DNA of 64,000 nt from the NCBI RefSeq assembly GCF_000377705.1, contig NZ_KB898625.1:124001-188000 (forward strand), in the 5' to 3' direction. The translations under genes were made by a program, and so were the position numbers. Within the stretch, counting starts at the first letter, position 1; the number at the start of each line of letters is the position of its first letter. The stretch is from Salsuginibacillus kocurii DSM 18087. GTDB taxonomy: Bacteria > Bacillota > Bacilli > Bacillales > Marinococcaceae. Below are positions 9,697 to 19,545 of this stretch, one piece after another. Under the pieces are notes generated by a model. It ran no database searches. It was not told where the DNA came from and worked only from the letters and a program-made list of their open reading frames with translations.

Positions 9697-11055
9697 TTAG
9701 ATGACTTCACGTATTTTCTCTTGCTGCTCATAAAAGACCGTCCGCTTAAGTTTGGGGAAGAAAGCCCACAGTGTAAGCGACCTTGCAACGGTAAAGAGAA
9801 TAAACGAAAACCATAATCCGTGGTTTCCCCAGATTGGTACAGTGAAGCCTACCGCAAGCAAGAAGATCAACAAAGAAATAAGCAAAGAATTTCTTACCGG
9901 AGCTGCTTGTGTAGTTCCCGTGTAAAACCCATATAGTTGAAGGCCTAAAAAACCAGTCAAAGGAAATAGAACGATCCAGCCAATGTAAGCAACCGCTGTG
10001 GTATGCACTTCCGCGATGTTTGTAAATAAGGAGATGAAAGACGATCCACCGGCAGCCATAGCCACAGTTAATAACACGGCTAGCGAGGCCGCCCAAAAGC
10101 AACCTATAGAGATTGTACGTTTAAACAGCTTCTTATCTTGGGCTCCAGCCGCTTTTCCCGCCAGGATACTACTCGCATTTGCCAATCCATCAAAAAAATA
10201 AGCCATAATAAAGTGCAATTGCAACAAAATAGCATTCGCTGCTATAACCGCCTCCCCCATTGAAGCACCAATCGAGGTAAAGATCACAAACACACTGAGC
10301 AGGCAGACTGTACGGATAAATAAGTTCTTATTTACTTTCCACATATGCACCATAGGTTGAACGCTAAATACAGCTTTGTCTTTAAAGAATTCCCCATGTA
10401 GATGTGTATATTTCAACATAAATAAGAAGCCAATAACCACTGCAAGCACTTCTGAGAGCAAGGTGGCCAGGCCGATTCCCGCCGCTCCCATCTCAAAGGC
10501 ATACACGAAATAAACATCCAACCCCATATTTAACAAATTACACCCAAATTGTAAGAATAGAGCAAACCTAACTTTTGATTGCCCGATCAGCCAACCTAAA
10601 ATGACAAAATTGAGTAGTGCAAATGGAGCTCCCCAAATGCGTATATCAAAGTAGGCACTCCCTTGCTGCATTACATTTTCCGGAGGCTGGATCACAAACA
10701 TGGCTACTTCCCGGATAGGCCACTGCAAGGCAACGAACACTAAACCGACGCTTGCAGCCATCAGAGCAGGCCGGACAAAATTGAGTAAAACCTCCCGCTC
10801 TTCTCCTGCCCCTACTGCCTGGGCGGTATATCCGGACGTGCTGACACGCAAAAAGCCGAACAGCCAATATAAAATGTTAAAAATCAGGGTCCCAACCGCC
10901 ACACCGGCCAAATACGCGGGATCAGCCAAAAACCCAACCACAGCTGTATCTACTGCTCCAAGCAAGGGGGTAGATAGCGTAGCTAAGATCAGGGGGATGG
11001 CTAAATATAAATATTGTTTATGTGTTACCTTTTTTGCTGAAGCTTCCCCCACCAC
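9697..11055 (-). CDS. MATE-family efflux transporter, DinF-like
   Basis: The protein has 452 residues and twelve predicted membrane helices in two six-helix halves, with the MATE/DinF N-terminal pattern (LATLSTPLLGAVDTAVVGFL). MATE proteins export small molecules using H+ or Na+ gradients. It begins 18 bp after the nickel/peptide-type permease gene, with its own AAGGAGA site and tandem GTG codons, and so looks like the last gene of that operon. I infer that it exports the product of the nicotianamine synthase-like enzyme, in the role an MFS protein (CntE) has in staphylococci. That is inference; a general drug exporter is the alternative. Confidence 0.85.
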   Translation of the reverse strand: MVGEASAKKVTHKQYLYLAIPLILATLSTPLLGAVDTAVVGFLADPAYLAGVAVGTLIFNILYWLFGFLRVSTSGYTAQAVGAGEEREVLLNFVRPALMAASVGLVFVALQWPIREVAMFVIQPPENVMQQGSAYFDIRIWGAPFALLNFVILGWLIGQSKVRFALFLQFGCNLLNMGLDVYFVYAFEMGAAGIGLATLLSEVLAVVIGFLFMLKYTHLHGEFFKDKAVFSVQPMVHMWKVNKNLFIRTVCLLSVFVIFTSIGASMGEAVIAANAILLQLHFIMAYFFDGLANASSILAGKAAGAQDKKLFKRTISIGCFWAASLAVLLTVAMAAGGSSFISLFTNIAEVHTTAVAYIGWIVLFPLTGFLGLQLYGFYTGTTQAAPVRNSLLISLLIFLLAVGFTVPIWGNHGLWFSFILFTVARSLTLWAFFPKLKRTVFYEQQEKIREVI

Positions 11056-11073
11056 TATCTCTCCTTATGTCCA

Positions 11074-11898
11074 TTACTTCTCGGTTGCCCTCACATTAAA
11101 CGATTCACGGATCGCATCACCGATAAAATTAAAACTTAACACCGTTAATAGAATCATGAGCCCTGGTATGAGCATTAACAATGGCTCCGTTTGAAAATAA
11201 GGCGCAGCATCATTTAACATCGCTCCCCATTCTGGTGTCGGTGGCTGGGCACCTAACCCTAAATAAGAGAGAGAAGCAATAATTAAAATAATCTTTCCCA
11301 TATCAACGGAAGCCATCGTCAGCGTTTGCGGAAGAACGACAGGAAGCAAATGTTTACAAAGAATCCTTCCATTTCGGCACCCCATAGATTTGGCAGCTAT
11401 AATGTATTCTTTCTGTTTTTCAGGCAAAATCGTACCTCGGGCCAACCTGGCATACTGGATCCATTTGACAATCACAATGGCAAGCACAACATTGTGCAGG
11501 CTCGGTCCTAACATGCCAGCAATGACGATAGCTAAAATAAAGTCAGGAAACGAAGCTACCCCATCCACCACTCTCATAATTAACGCATCGAGCTTGCCCC
11601 CAAAATACGCTCCAATTAACCCTAATGGGAGGCCAATTGCTATAGTTGCCATTAAACTTATAGTGCTTACTTGAAGGGTTAGTTTTCCTCCTTCGACAAT
11701 TCGTGAAAAGATGCATCGTCCTAAATGATCGGTGCCAAACGGATGTTGAGCACTTGGGGGCAGCAGGCGTTCACCCATGTTCGGGTGAAGCGATTCATTA
11801 TCAAACCCTAAAAGCCCGATTAAGCTTACAGCGCTTATGCCGAGCAATATAATCACACCTGTCCAACACAACTTGTCTTTCTTTAACTTATTTATCAC
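11074..11898 (-). CDS. ABC transporter permease, NikC/CntC-like
   Basis: The protein has 274 residues, an N-terminal helix, and five further helices with the inner-membrane loop motif of the peptide/nickel permease family (AAKSMGCRNGRILCKHLLPVV, the EAA loop that contacts the ATPase). LGLGAQPPTPEWGAML is the typical C-terminal family signature. Its start overlaps the stop of the upstream permease by four bases, so translation is coupled. It should form a heterodimeric channel with the NikB-like protein. No ATPase gene follows; a MATE gene does. Confidence 0.9.
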   Translation of the reverse strand: MINKLKKDKLCWTGVIILLGISAVSLIGLLGFDNESLHPNMGERLLPPSAQHPFGTDHLGRCIFSRIVEGGKLTLQVSTISLMATIAIGLPLGLIGAYFGGKLDALIMRVVDGVASFPDFILAIVIAGMLGPSLHNVVLAIVIVKWIQYARLARGTILPEKQKEYIIAAKSMGCRNGRILCKHLLPVVLPQTLTMASVDMGKIILIIASLSYLGLGAQPPTPEWGAMLNDAAPYFQTEPLLMLIPGLMILLTVLSFNFIGDAIRESFNVRATEK

Positions 11899-12827
11899 AG
11901 CGGCTCCTCTCCTATGCGTGGGTCTAACATAGTGGTCACTACATCAATGATGAAGTTAACCGTGATCACAAACGCCCCCGTGATTAAAATGTAACCTTGA
12001 ATAAGCGGGTAATCTCTTTTTAAGATGGCATCAATCACCATGCTTCCCAGCCCAGGCCAGGAAAACACCGTTTCCACTACGACAGCTCCTCCTAATAAGC
12101 TGCCCAGACTTAACCCAAAAAGAGACAAAATCGGCACAATCGCAGCACGAAGGGAATGTTTGCTTAATAGGGTCCAAGATGAAATCCCTCTTGCTTTTGC
12201 GGCAAGTATGTACGGCTGTGATAACTCCTCCACCAAATTAACCCGCAAAAGCCGTGCATAAACAGCCGACATCGCTACTCCTAACGTGACAGACGGTAAG
12301 ATGAGATGCTGCCAACTGCTCGTCCCTGAGGAAGGCAGCCAGCCTAAATGTAAAGAAAACCATTGAATGAGAAGGAGCCCCAGCCAAAAGGAAGGCAGCG
12401 AAGCTCCTACTAATGCTAAGACGCGGCTGATATGATCAAATGGCCGGTTATAAAAGAAAGCAGAAGTCAGGCCGAGCACGGCAGCCATCACCACCATGAC
12501 GACAATCCCTCCACCGGTTAACAGCAATGTGTTTGGAAGGCGGGCTAATAGCACTTCCCTCACTGGCGTATTCGAAGCATAAGATGTTCCCAAATCAAGT
12601 TGCACGACGCCTTGGAGCCAATGCCAATATTGACGGACAGGTTCATCTAGATACAGCTCACTGCGCAGCTCTTCTTCTTGCTCATTGGTTATTTGCACTT
12701 CATCTACATTTAAGATGGTACGTACCGGATCTCCTGGGGCTAGCTTCATTAAGATAAACGTAACGACAGTTAAAAAGAAAAGAACCATCACCATTTGCAT
12801 GAAACGTGTCATAATAAAGCGAGCCAT
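11895..12827 (-). CDS. ABC transporter permease, NikB/CntB-like
   Basis: The protein has 310 residues with the N-terminal permease motif of the family (VTFILMKLAPGDPVRTIL), an extracytoplasmic region to about residue 100, then five helices and the EAA loop (AAKARGISSWTLLSKHSLR). GGAVVVETVFSWPGLGSM is characteristic of NikB/DppB. Its ATG lies immediately after the stop of the binding-protein gene and it overlaps the NikC-like gene. It imports a metal complex or peptide, with ATP hydrolysis supplied by subunits encoded elsewhere. Confidence 0.9.
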   Translation of the reverse strand: MARFIMTRFMQMVMVLFFLTVVTFILMKLAPGDPVRTILNVDEVQITNEQEEELRSELYLDEPVRQYWHWLQGVVQLDLGTSYASNTPVREVLLARLPNTLLLTGGGIVVMVVMAAVLGLTSAFFYNRPFDHISRVLALVGASLPSFWLGLLLIQWFSLHLGWLPSSGTSSWQHLILPSVTLGVAMSAVYARLLRVNLVEELSQPYILAAKARGISSWTLLSKHSLRAAIVPILSLFGLSLGSLLGGAVVVETVFSWPGLGSMVIDAILKRDYPLIQGYILITGAFVITVNFIIDVVTTMLDPRIGEEPL

Positions 12828-14354
12828 TTACTTCACGTCCAGCTCATTGGTTAGAATATAATACTCTTCAGAACCTGGCTCCCAGTTCTCCACTCTTTCG
12901 TTCACACCAACAATAATATGAGGGTGGACAATATACGATTGCAGAGCCTCTTCATCAATTCTATTCGTAGCATCATTAACGAGGGCTGACACCTTTGCCT
13001 CATCGCTTTCATGATTTAGCGCAGCTATCATACCTTCCAAATTCTCATCTTCAATATTGCCTGGATTCAAAGTTCCTTCAGCGGTCAGCGCAGTGTTAAG
13101 AAAGTAAGCTGCATCCCCACGTGGAGCTGATAAATTACTATAGGTCGCTAAGTCCCAATCGTCATTTTCCTGCAAATACGCGTCTACGTTCTCTACCATT
13201 TGAATGTCAATGTTAATTCCAAGTTGAGCAGCTTCCCCTTGGAAAAGTTGCGCAATTAGCGGGAGTTCAGGGCGGCCATCATAAGTGACAACTGTAAAAT
13301 CCAGCACTTCGCCATTTTTTTCAAGCCATCCGTCTTCATTTTTTTCCCACCCGTCTTCCTCGAGGATATTTTCAGCTTCTGCTAGAGAATAATCTGCTTC
13401 CCCAGCAGAAGCAAACGGTAAAGACGGGTGGAAAGGACCGCTTGCTTCATCGGCATGGCCGCCCATGATATCATCCACTACACTCTCTCGGTCCATGATC
13501 AGGTCAAGCGCTTCTCGTACCGGTACTTCCTGGAGGAGAGGGTTATCAAATTGATATAATAAAAAGTGGGTTCGCAGACTAGGGACCGAGTGGACGGAGA
13601 GATTTTCATCTTCTTCAATTGGCTCTAAACTTTCCGGCGCTAAATGATACGCAATATCAGCTTCTTCTGTTTGCAGGTTCATCCCCCTGGCATGCTCATC
13701 GCTATTAAACGCAAAGGTCGCTTCTTCAAGTTGTGCTTTCCCATCCCAATACTCATCAAAGCGAGTGAGCTCCACTCTACTATTCGGATCAAAATCATCT
13801 ACTTCAAAAGGACCCGTTCCTATCGGCTTTTCTTCGATGTCATCCGCTTCAACTTGAGTGATCGCGGTTTCCGGATTGACCAGTTCTGAGTCAAACATCG
13901 GCTTTGGTTCCTTCGTATGTATCGTGAGCGTTTGTTCCTCGGCTTCGATCGTTTCAATATCCAAAGAAGCTTGCAAGGAAGAATTGACGTCTAATGCCCT
14001 CTCTAAAGAGGCAGCCACCGCTGCTGCATCCACCTCTTCACCGTCATGAAATGTAATATCTTCTTTGAGTTCAAACTCCCATACTTCTTCCTCCACCTGT
14101 TCCCATGATTCAGCTAGCCAAGGCTCCAACTCCAATTCGTCGTTAATTTTCACTAACGTTTCTGTCACTCCTGCTCGTACAGGGACCCAATCTACATGCG
14201 GGTCTAGTGATTCTGACCCAAAACTAAATAATAAAGTAACCGCGTTCCCATTTGCATCTTCGTCCTCAGTTTGACCGGTCTCATCGCTCTCACTCCCGCT
14301 ACACCCAACAAGGAATAAAAAAACAGAGCTCATGATTACAGTGAATCGTTTCAT
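12828..14354 (-). CDS. Nickel/oligopeptide-type ABC substrate-binding lipoprotein (NikA/CntA-like)
   Basis: The protein has 508 residues, a signal peptide with lipobox FLVGC, an acidic linker, then an SBP_bac_5 fold (SESLDPHVDW, LAESWEQVEEEVWEFELKEDI, GTGPFEV, VREALDLIMDRESVVDDI). The NikA/CntA subfamily is suggested by the spacing of THFLLYQFDNPLLQEVPVRE and by GGHADEASGPFHPSLPFA. The mature protein is strongly acidic. It captures a metal-metallophore complex or a peptide outside the membrane and delivers it to the two permeases encoded directly downstream. It starts divergently from the nicotianamine synthase-like gene, across a Zur-like operator. Confidence 0.88.
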   Translation of the reverse strand: MKRFTVIMSSVFLFLVGCSGSESDETGQTEDEDANGNAVTLLFSFGSESLDPHVDWVPVRAGVTETLVKINDELELEPWLAESWEQVEEEVWEFELKEDITFHDGEEVDAAAVAASLERALDVNSSLQASLDIETIEAEEQTLTIHTKEPKPMFDSELVNPETAITQVEADDIEEKPIGTGPFEVDDFDPNSRVELTRFDEYWDGKAQLEEATFAFNSDEHARGMNLQTEEADIAYHLAPESLEPIEEDENLSVHSVPSLRTHFLLYQFDNPLLQEVPVREALDLIMDRESVVDDIMGGHADEASGPFHPSLPFASAGEADYSLAEAENILEEDGWEKNEDGWLEKNGEVLDFTVVTYDGRPELPLIAQLFQGEAAQLGINIDIQMVENVDAYLQENDDWDLATYSNLSAPRGDAAYFLNTALTAEGTLNPGNIEDENLEGMIAALNHESDEAKVSALVNDATNRIDEEALQSYIVHPHIIVGVNERVENWEPGSEEYYILTNELDVK

Positions 14355-14468
14355 GCCTGACTTCCTCCTTATTAACTAATTCCATTTTGCTTGATGGTAA
14401 CTTTTACCTCATTTTGCACATAGCCATTTACTTCACCTCATAGGTTATGGTTAAATGCTAGCTAACAC

Positions 14469-14489
14469 AAATCGTAATGATTACACTTA
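14469..14489. promoter_or_regulatory. Predicted Zur box in the divergent nik/NAS promoter region
   Basis: The 13-base core TCGTAATGATTAC (14472-14484) matches the Bacillus Zur consensus TCGTAATNATTACGA through the first thirteen positions; the left half with its AAA flank is exact and the outer right half has degenerated (ACTTA for GATTT). The Fur and PerR consensus sequences (TGATAATNATTATCA, TTATAATNATTATAA) fit less well. A TATAAT (14494-14499) with 17-base spacing puts the -35 of the synthase promoter inside the box, so zinc-loaded Zur would block it. A weaker minus-strand promoter also seems to overlap it. Confidence 0.7.
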
Positions 14490-14493
14490 TCAA

Positions 14494-14499
14494 TATAAT
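14494..14499 (+). promoter_or_regulatory. -10 element of the synthase gene promoter
   Basis: A perfect TATAAT lies 33 bases upstream of the chosen ATG, with a T-rich leader and a GAGGTG ribosome site at 14521-14526. The matching -35 region (about 14471-14476) is weak, as is common for repressed promoters, and lies within the Zur-like box. Confidence 0.5.
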
Positions 14500-14532
14500 A
14501 CATTCTTTCCAAATTGTTAAGAGGTGAAAAGT

Positions 14533-15363
14533 ATGAATTTGTCACAAATCGAACATGACCAAAAACAAGATATTCTCACTTTCTATCAACACGCTTATCA
14601 GATTTTAAAAAGAGAAGAGGATTTATCACCCGCTAATCCATTAATTAATGAAACATTATCTGCTTTAGTTCATAAACTCTCCACGCCTATTAACTCTTCC
14701 TGTGAGGTGGTAGAACATCCGCCTATCCAAGCGATAAAAGATGATATGATTGCACACCTTGCAGCTGCCGAATATGAAATGGAAAATTACTTTGGGAGGG
14801 TGTTTGCAGAAAGGGCTTCAAGGTTAGAGGACCTCTCTTCGTTTTTATATTGGGATAACTACAAAGAACTAACAAAAACAGAAGTATCCAAATTACATGA
14901 ACTAATATCTTCTCCTCACGAGTTAAACCACATCTGTTTTATAGGGTCAGGTGCGCTTCCTTTAAGTCCGTTGCTGCTAGCAGAAACATTACATGCAACA
15001 ATAGATTGCCTCGATATCGAAAAAACTCCCTACATGATCGGAAAAGCCCTGGTGCATCGACTTCAAAAAGAAGAACAACTAAACTATGTATATCAAGACG
15101 GAAAAACATTCAACTATCAAGCAGCTGACCTCGTCTTTATTGCCAGTTTAGTTCCAGATAAAGAAAAGATCGTGCGCCAGATTTTTCGTACCAACCCAAA
15201 AGCTATCATTGCCCTCCGTTCAGCCGAAGGCATTCACCGCCTGCTATATCACCCTGTCCATATAGCAGGCATGGAACAATTAGGTTACCAATTGATAGGA
15301 AACACAGTAGCAGATTCTTACATCATTAATTCTACTTTATTTTTCACCTCTAAAGAAGTTTGA
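14533..15363 (+). CDS. Nicotianamine synthase-like protein (CntL family)
   Basis: The protein has 276 residues, the usual size for bacterial CntL-type enzymes (plant NAS is about 320). The signature is CFIGSGALPLSPLLLAETL at about residue 140, the SAM-binding glycine segment of nicotianamine synthases, followed by a DCLDIEKTPYMIGKAL acidic strand. The family transfers aminobutanoyl groups from S-adenosylmethionine to an amino group: NAS joins three, CntL adds one to D-histidine. ATG 14533 is chosen over GTG 14524 because the GAGGTG site overlaps the GTG. There is no CntK racemase or CntM opine dehydrogenase nearby. Divergent Zur-linked import genes indicate metallophore synthesis. The exact product is unknown. 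Confidence 0.82.
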   Translation: MNLSQIEHDQKQDILTFYQHAYQILKREEDLSPANPLINETLSALVHKLSTPINSSCEVVEHPPIQAIKDDMIAHLAAAEYEMENYFGRVFAERASRLEDLSSFLYWDNYKELTKTEVSKLHELISSPHELNHICFIGSGALPLSPLLLAETLHATIDCLDIEKTPYMIGKALVHRLQKEEQLNYVYQDGKTFNYQAADLVFIASLVPDKEKIVRQIFRTNPKAIIALRSAEGIHRLLYHPVHIAGMEQLGYQLIGNTVADSYIINSTLFFTSKEV

Positions 15364-15861
15364 GGAATAGTAAAATCTATGGATTCATAACGGCACCCAA
15401 CAGACGAACGCGCAGCCTTTTTACAAGCTGCGCGTTCGTTATGATTGAGGCCTTTGCCTCAGGCACCACTATCACATTCAATGATATGAAGGTAAAAGAC
15501 CATTGAAAGCACGTGGCTAGATAAATAGCGACGATTTGTCACACTAAGTCTGCAGGAGCTTTTTATTAATAATGGTTGTAACGAGGACTTAGCAACAGGA
15601 GAATGCTAGTGTTAAGCTGATTTCATGATTACTTTTCGTGACGGATTTAAAAAACAGTTCTCCCCTTTCCGTTCTTGTATAAAAGCATCCCACCGCCACC
15701 AATTCCAATGTAAGCTTGCCCTTACTCCCTCGTGGTATCCGCTTTCAATTTACGCAATATTAGCCATCGTATTACAAATTAGGACTAAAATCTTAGTCCC
15801 TCCTATTTACTAACTGGTTCATTTAGTATACTCTTTGTGATGATGAAGGGGAGGGGACAAC
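15364..15861. other. Gene-free stretch with a 13-bp stem-loop (15404-15439)
   Basis: A perfect stem (ACGAACGCGCAGC / GCTGCGCGTTCGT) lies about 40 bases after the synthase stop codon; no T-run follows, but it probably ends or stabilises that transcript. The remainder holds only the leader of the chemoreceptor gene. The open frame at 15625-15813 has no ribosome site and looks spurious. Confidence 0.5.
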
Positions 15862-17865
15862 ATGAGATTATCTACGATTAAAAGGAAATTAATGGTTTGC
15901 TTTTTGCTGGTTGGGTTAATTCCAATGGCTGTTGCTGCTTTTTTCATATACAACCAGAGCAGTGATGAAATTGTAGCCCAAGAAGAAGCTTCTATGGAGG
16001 AATTAGCAATAAGTACAGCCAATGGGATGGAAGACTGGTTAGACCGAAGGCTGTCTGAGATCCAGTTAGCTTCTGAAACAGATAATATGGCATCCGAAGA
16101 ACTTGATGAGCAGATGGAATTAATGACCTACATGCTGGGGCGGGAAGATACATATGAAACCGTCGTTTTTACTGCTCCTGACGGCATTGTACGCGCTCAT
16201 ACAAGCGAAGAAAACATTGATGAGTTGGACTTGGGAGACCGGGATTACGTCCAAAATGGTCTAGAAGGCGATGACACGATTTCCGATATATTGGTATCAA
16301 ATTCTACAGGCAACCGGATCGTAGTGGTGGCCACTCCCGTTGAAGACGATACGGGAGACATTATCGGGGTGATGTCGGCTTCTATAAACTTTGAAGCTTT
16401 GTTGGAAGAATACCTTGAAAATGAAGAGACCGGCGCCCAACAATTCGAATACATTTTTTTAGACAGCAATGATGAGATTCAATATCATGAAAATGAAGAG
16501 CTGATCGGGGCTACGGTGGAAGAGGCGGATTTGGGTGATGAATGGATGGCTATGCTCCAACAAGACGAACAAGCACCCGGCTCAGCCATTGTATCCCATA
16601 ACGGCGAGGAAACATTAACCGCCTACGCCCCCATCGCCTTGGCCGGCTACAGCCTTTACCTCACTTCTCCAATGGATGAGGTGCTAGCTGTGGCGGATTC
16701 CATTCAACTGACTTCAATCATTGTAACCGCCATTGCCGCTATCCTCATTATAGTAGTGGCCACAGTGGTTGCCGGCAGAATCAGCAGGCCTGTGAGCGTG
16801 ATTTCAGAAAAAGTTAAAGCTGTGGCAAATGGCGACCTTTCCGGTAAAAAAGCAGAAGTCCAGACCAACGATGAAGTCGGTGAATTAACGTCTAATTTTA
16901 ATATTATGACCGACAATCTGCGTTCGATGATCGGTGAAGTAGAACAAAGCGCGGAGCTTGTTAGTTCCTCTTCGGAAGAGCTGACAGCCAGCGCAGAGCA
17001 AACCAGCAGATCTTCTGAAGATATTGCAGAATCGATCCAGGAAGTGTCGACCGGGGCTGAGACGCAGAAGCACAGCTCCCAGGAAAATGCGTATGCAATG
17101 GAAGAAGTAGCAAAAGGCATTGATCAACTGGCAGCTTCTACTACCGATATTGCCTCGACCTCAAACCAAACACGTGAAAAAGCGGAAGCAGGCGGCCAGT
17201 CTGTTCAGCAAACGGTTGAAAAAATGCAGATGATCCATGAAGCAGTGTCGGATTCAAACAAGATCAATCAATCCTTAGGCGTTCGTTCAAAAGAGATCGA
17301 AAATATATTAGGAGTCATCTCGGAAATTTCCGAACAAACCAATTTACTTGCTCTAAATGCAGCCATCGAAGCAGCCAGGGCCGGTGAGCATGGCAAAGGC
17401 TTTGCCGTGGTAGCCGAAGAAGTCCGGAAACTGGCAGAAGAGTCCCAGAAATCTTCTGCGCAAATTTCTACCATTATTCAAGATATCCAGGAAGATATGA
17501 AACAATCGACGAATTCTACCGAGAGAGTTACCGGAGAGGTTAATGAAGGACTCGAGATCGTTAAAGAAGCGCAAGAACGTTTTAACGAAATTCAAGCGTT
17601 CACATCAGAGGTTGGGAATCAGATTGAACAAATTGCAGCTACTTCTCAACAAATTTCTTCAAGCAGTGATGAAGTCACATCCGCATTTAAAGAAATGAGC
17701 GGCATCTCCGAACAGACTTCGTCAAACGTGCAAAACATAGCTGCCGCATCCGAAGAACAGCTGGCCTCTATGGAAGAAATCGATTCGGCCGCCCAATCGT
17801 TAAGCGAGATGGCGACTGAACTCCAGCAGATCGTAAGCCGTTTCAAGCTAAAGCAGGATGCATAA
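15862..17865 (+). CDS. Methyl-accepting chemotaxis protein
   Basis: The protein has 667 residues. An N-terminal membrane helix (about 10-30) is followed by a large acidic extracellular sensor of dCache type (to about 280), a second helix (about 285-305), a HAMP domain (to about 360) and a long cytoplasmic coiled coil. The signalling tip holds the conserved [20 protein letters not shown]. It would relay an unknown attractant or repellent signal through CheW/CheA to the flagellar motor. The start has a GGGGAGGGG site. The sensor's high Asp/Glu content fits a salt-adapted host. Ligand unknown. Confidence 0.93.
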   Translation: MRLSTIKRKLMVCFLLVGLIPMAVAAFFIYNQSSDEIVAQEEASMEELAISTANGMEDWLDRRLSEIQLASETDNMASEELDEQMELMTYMLGREDTYETVVFTAPDGIVRAHTSEENIDELDLGDRDYVQNGLEGDDTISDILVSNSTGNRIVVVATPVEDDTGDIIGVMSASINFEALLEEYLENEETGAQQFEYIFLDSNDEIQYHENEELIGATVEEADLGDEWMAMLQQDEQAPGSAIVSHNGEETLTAYAPIALAGYSLYLTSPMDEVLAVADSIQLTSIIVTAIAAILIIVVATVVAGRISRPVSVISEKVKAVANGDLSGKKAEVQTNDEVGELTSNFNIMTDNLRSMIGEVEQSAELVSSSSEELTASAEQTSRSSEDIAESIQEVSTGAETQKHSSQENAYAMEEVAKGIDQLAASTTDIASTSNQTREKAEAGGQSVQQTVEKMQMIHEAVSDSNKINQSLGVRSKEIENILGVISEISEQTNLLALNAAIEAARAGEHGKGFAVVAEEVRKLAEESQKSSAQISTIIQDIQEDMKQSTNSTERVTGEVNEGLEIVKEAQERFNEIQAFTSEVGNQIEQIAATSQQISSSSDEVTSAFKEMSGISEQTSSNVQNIAAASEEQLASMEEIDSAAQSLSEMATELQQIVSRFKLKQDA

Positions 17866-18021
17866 CTGCTTTCCAAGTTAAACAAGAGCTTTGCAATCCT
17901 GGGAAAAGGTTTCTACTCACTTTTCCCACTTGCATCGCCCTGCTTCTACCCGCAATAGGGTTAAATCTATCCCATAGTTTCTTTTATAGACAATAAGAGG
18001 ACTATGTATCCTATTTCCAAT

Positions 18022-18050
18022 AAAGCCATCTCCCTTAGGAGATGGCTTTT
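18022..18050. terminator. Bidirectional terminator between chemoreceptor and aldehyde dehydrogenase genes
   Basis: A perfect 12-bp stem (AAAGCCATCTCC / GGAGATGGCTTT) has a four-base loop. A/T runs on both sides let it act on the two convergent transcripts. Confidence 0.85.
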
Positions 18051-18095
18051 AGTTAATTAGGAAATGTTGTTAGAAGTGCTGTCTGTTTAAACGAC

Positions 18096-19529
18096 TCACG
18101 GTTCCAGCTTAGCTCCGATAAATTTTATTTCCGTTGTATCTTCGATCGCGTATTTCACGCCCTCTTTGCCAATTCCGCTCTGTTTGACGCCGCCGTATGG
18201 ATGATTGTCCTGACGGTACGTGGATATCTCATTGATCCAGACACCGCCGATTTCCAAGTGTTCGGCCACCCGCATTGCCCGGTTGATGTCTTTCGTGAAG
18301 ACCCCCGCCTGCAGCCCGTAAACAGAATTATTGGCCCATTCAACCACTTCTTCTTCCGTTTTAAAAGGAATGACGGAGACAATCGGTGCAAATACTTCTT
18401 CGGCGATAATTTTCATATGATCCTGCACGTCGGTCATGATCGTTGGTGAAAGTACGTTGCCATCAAGCGTTCCGCCCGTTGCGATCGTCGCACCTTTACG
18501 GGCCGCGTCGTCAATCCACTCTTTCGCCCGTTCCGCTTCTTCCTGCGTAATCATCGGGCCAATGTCAGTGTCTTCATCACTAGGGTCACCGATTGTTAAC
18601 GCTTCGGTTTGCTTGACATATTCCTGCAGGAACTCGTCATAAATCGAAGAATGAACATACACACGCTGCGCTGAAATACAGGCCTGGCCGGAAAATGCGA
18701 AGGCTCCTTTAACTAATTCAGTAACCGTGTCCTTAATGGTTGCATCGTCAAAAACAATGTTCGGGGAATTGGACCCCAACTCAAGTGTTACTTTTTTAAA
18801 ACCGGCCGTTTCAAGAATGGTTCTCCCTACCGGTAAACTTCCGGTAAATGAAATTTTATGGACGTTGTCATGCTCGACCAGCGGTCCACCTACTTCTTCA
18901 CCGGTCCCCTGGACCAGGTTCAATACACCGTCCGGCAAACCTGCTGCTTGAAACAGTCTCACCAGATTATAAGCAGAGATCGGGGTTTTTTCAGCCGGTT
19001 TAAAGACAATTGTATTCCCCCCGGCAATGGCCGGAGCGATTTTATGCAGCGCCAAGTTTAACGGAAAGTTAAATGGCGTGATAGCACCCACTACACCGAG
19101 CGGTCGGCGCTTCACCAGTCCGAGCCTGTGCTCGCCGCCAACTGCTGCATCCATAGGCAGCACTTCTCCGGTCATATGTTTAACCAGTTCAGAGGCAAAC
19201 CGAATAACTTGGATGGAACGTCCGATTTCATCTCGAGCATAAACAAGAGGCTTGCCGGCTTCATGCACGATTGTTTCGACAAACTCTTCTGCCTGTCCTT
19301 CTAACATATCAGCGGTGGTACGAAGGATATCCGCGCGTTCGTGCGCCGGCATATATTTCATCGTATGGTGGAAGGTGTCATAACAATCTTTCACCGCATC
19401 ATTCAGGTCCTCAGTTGTTGCCAAGGCCAGCTCCGCGATTTTCTTTTGTCCGTGTGGCGCTATGATATCGATAGTTTCGCGGGTCTCTTCATTGCGCTCT
19501 TCGCCATGAATAATTGAGCCTATTCTCAT
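18096..19529 (-). CDS. NAD(P)-dependent aldehyde dehydrogenase
   Basis: The protein has 477 residues and full ALDH length. The nucleotide-binding GSLPVGRTI, catalytic Glu in LELGSNSPN and catalytic Cys in GQACISAQRV are all present. The subfamily resembles the lactaldehyde/glyceraldehyde-type dehydrogenases, which oxidise small hydroxy- or oxo-aldehydes; the natural substrate is not evident. It starts 16 bp after the stop of the AlsS-like gene, with an AGGAGG site, so the two are cotranscribed. It may oxidise an aldehyde that the ThDP enzyme releases or consumes. Confidence 0.88.
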   Translation of the reverse strand: MRIGSIIHGEERNEETRETIDIIAPHGQKKIAELALATTEDLNDAVKDCYDTFHHTMKYMPAHERADILRTTADMLEGQAEEFVETIVHEAGKPLVYARDEIGRSIQVIRFASELVKHMTGEVLPMDAAVGGEHRLGLVKRRPLGVVGAITPFNFPLNLALHKIAPAIAGGNTIVFKPAEKTPISAYNLVRLFQAAGLPDGVLNLVQGTGEEVGGPLVEHDNVHKISFTGSLPVGRTILETAGFKKVTLELGSNSPNIVFDDATIKDTVTELVKGAFAFSGQACISAQRVYVHSSIYDEFLQEYVKQTEALTIGDPSDEDTDIGPMITQEEAERAKEWIDDAARKGATIATGGTLDGNVLSPTIMTDVQDHMKIIAEEVFAPIVSVIPFKTEEEVVEWANNSVYGLQAGVFTKDINRAMRVAEHLEIGGVWINEISTYRQDNHPYGGVKQSGIGKEGVKYAIEDTTEIKFIGAKLEP

Positions 19530-19545
19530 GTCAGGCCTCCTTTCT

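Noticed and set aside
14469-14489. Fur or PerR box in the metal locus promoter
   Set aside because: The TCGTAAT half-site matches Zur. Fur (TGATAAT) and PerR (TTATAAT) would need changes at key positions.
15625-15813. Open frame of 62 residues upstream of the chemoreceptor gene
   Set aside because: No ribosome site, no recognisable composition and overlap with the promoter region.
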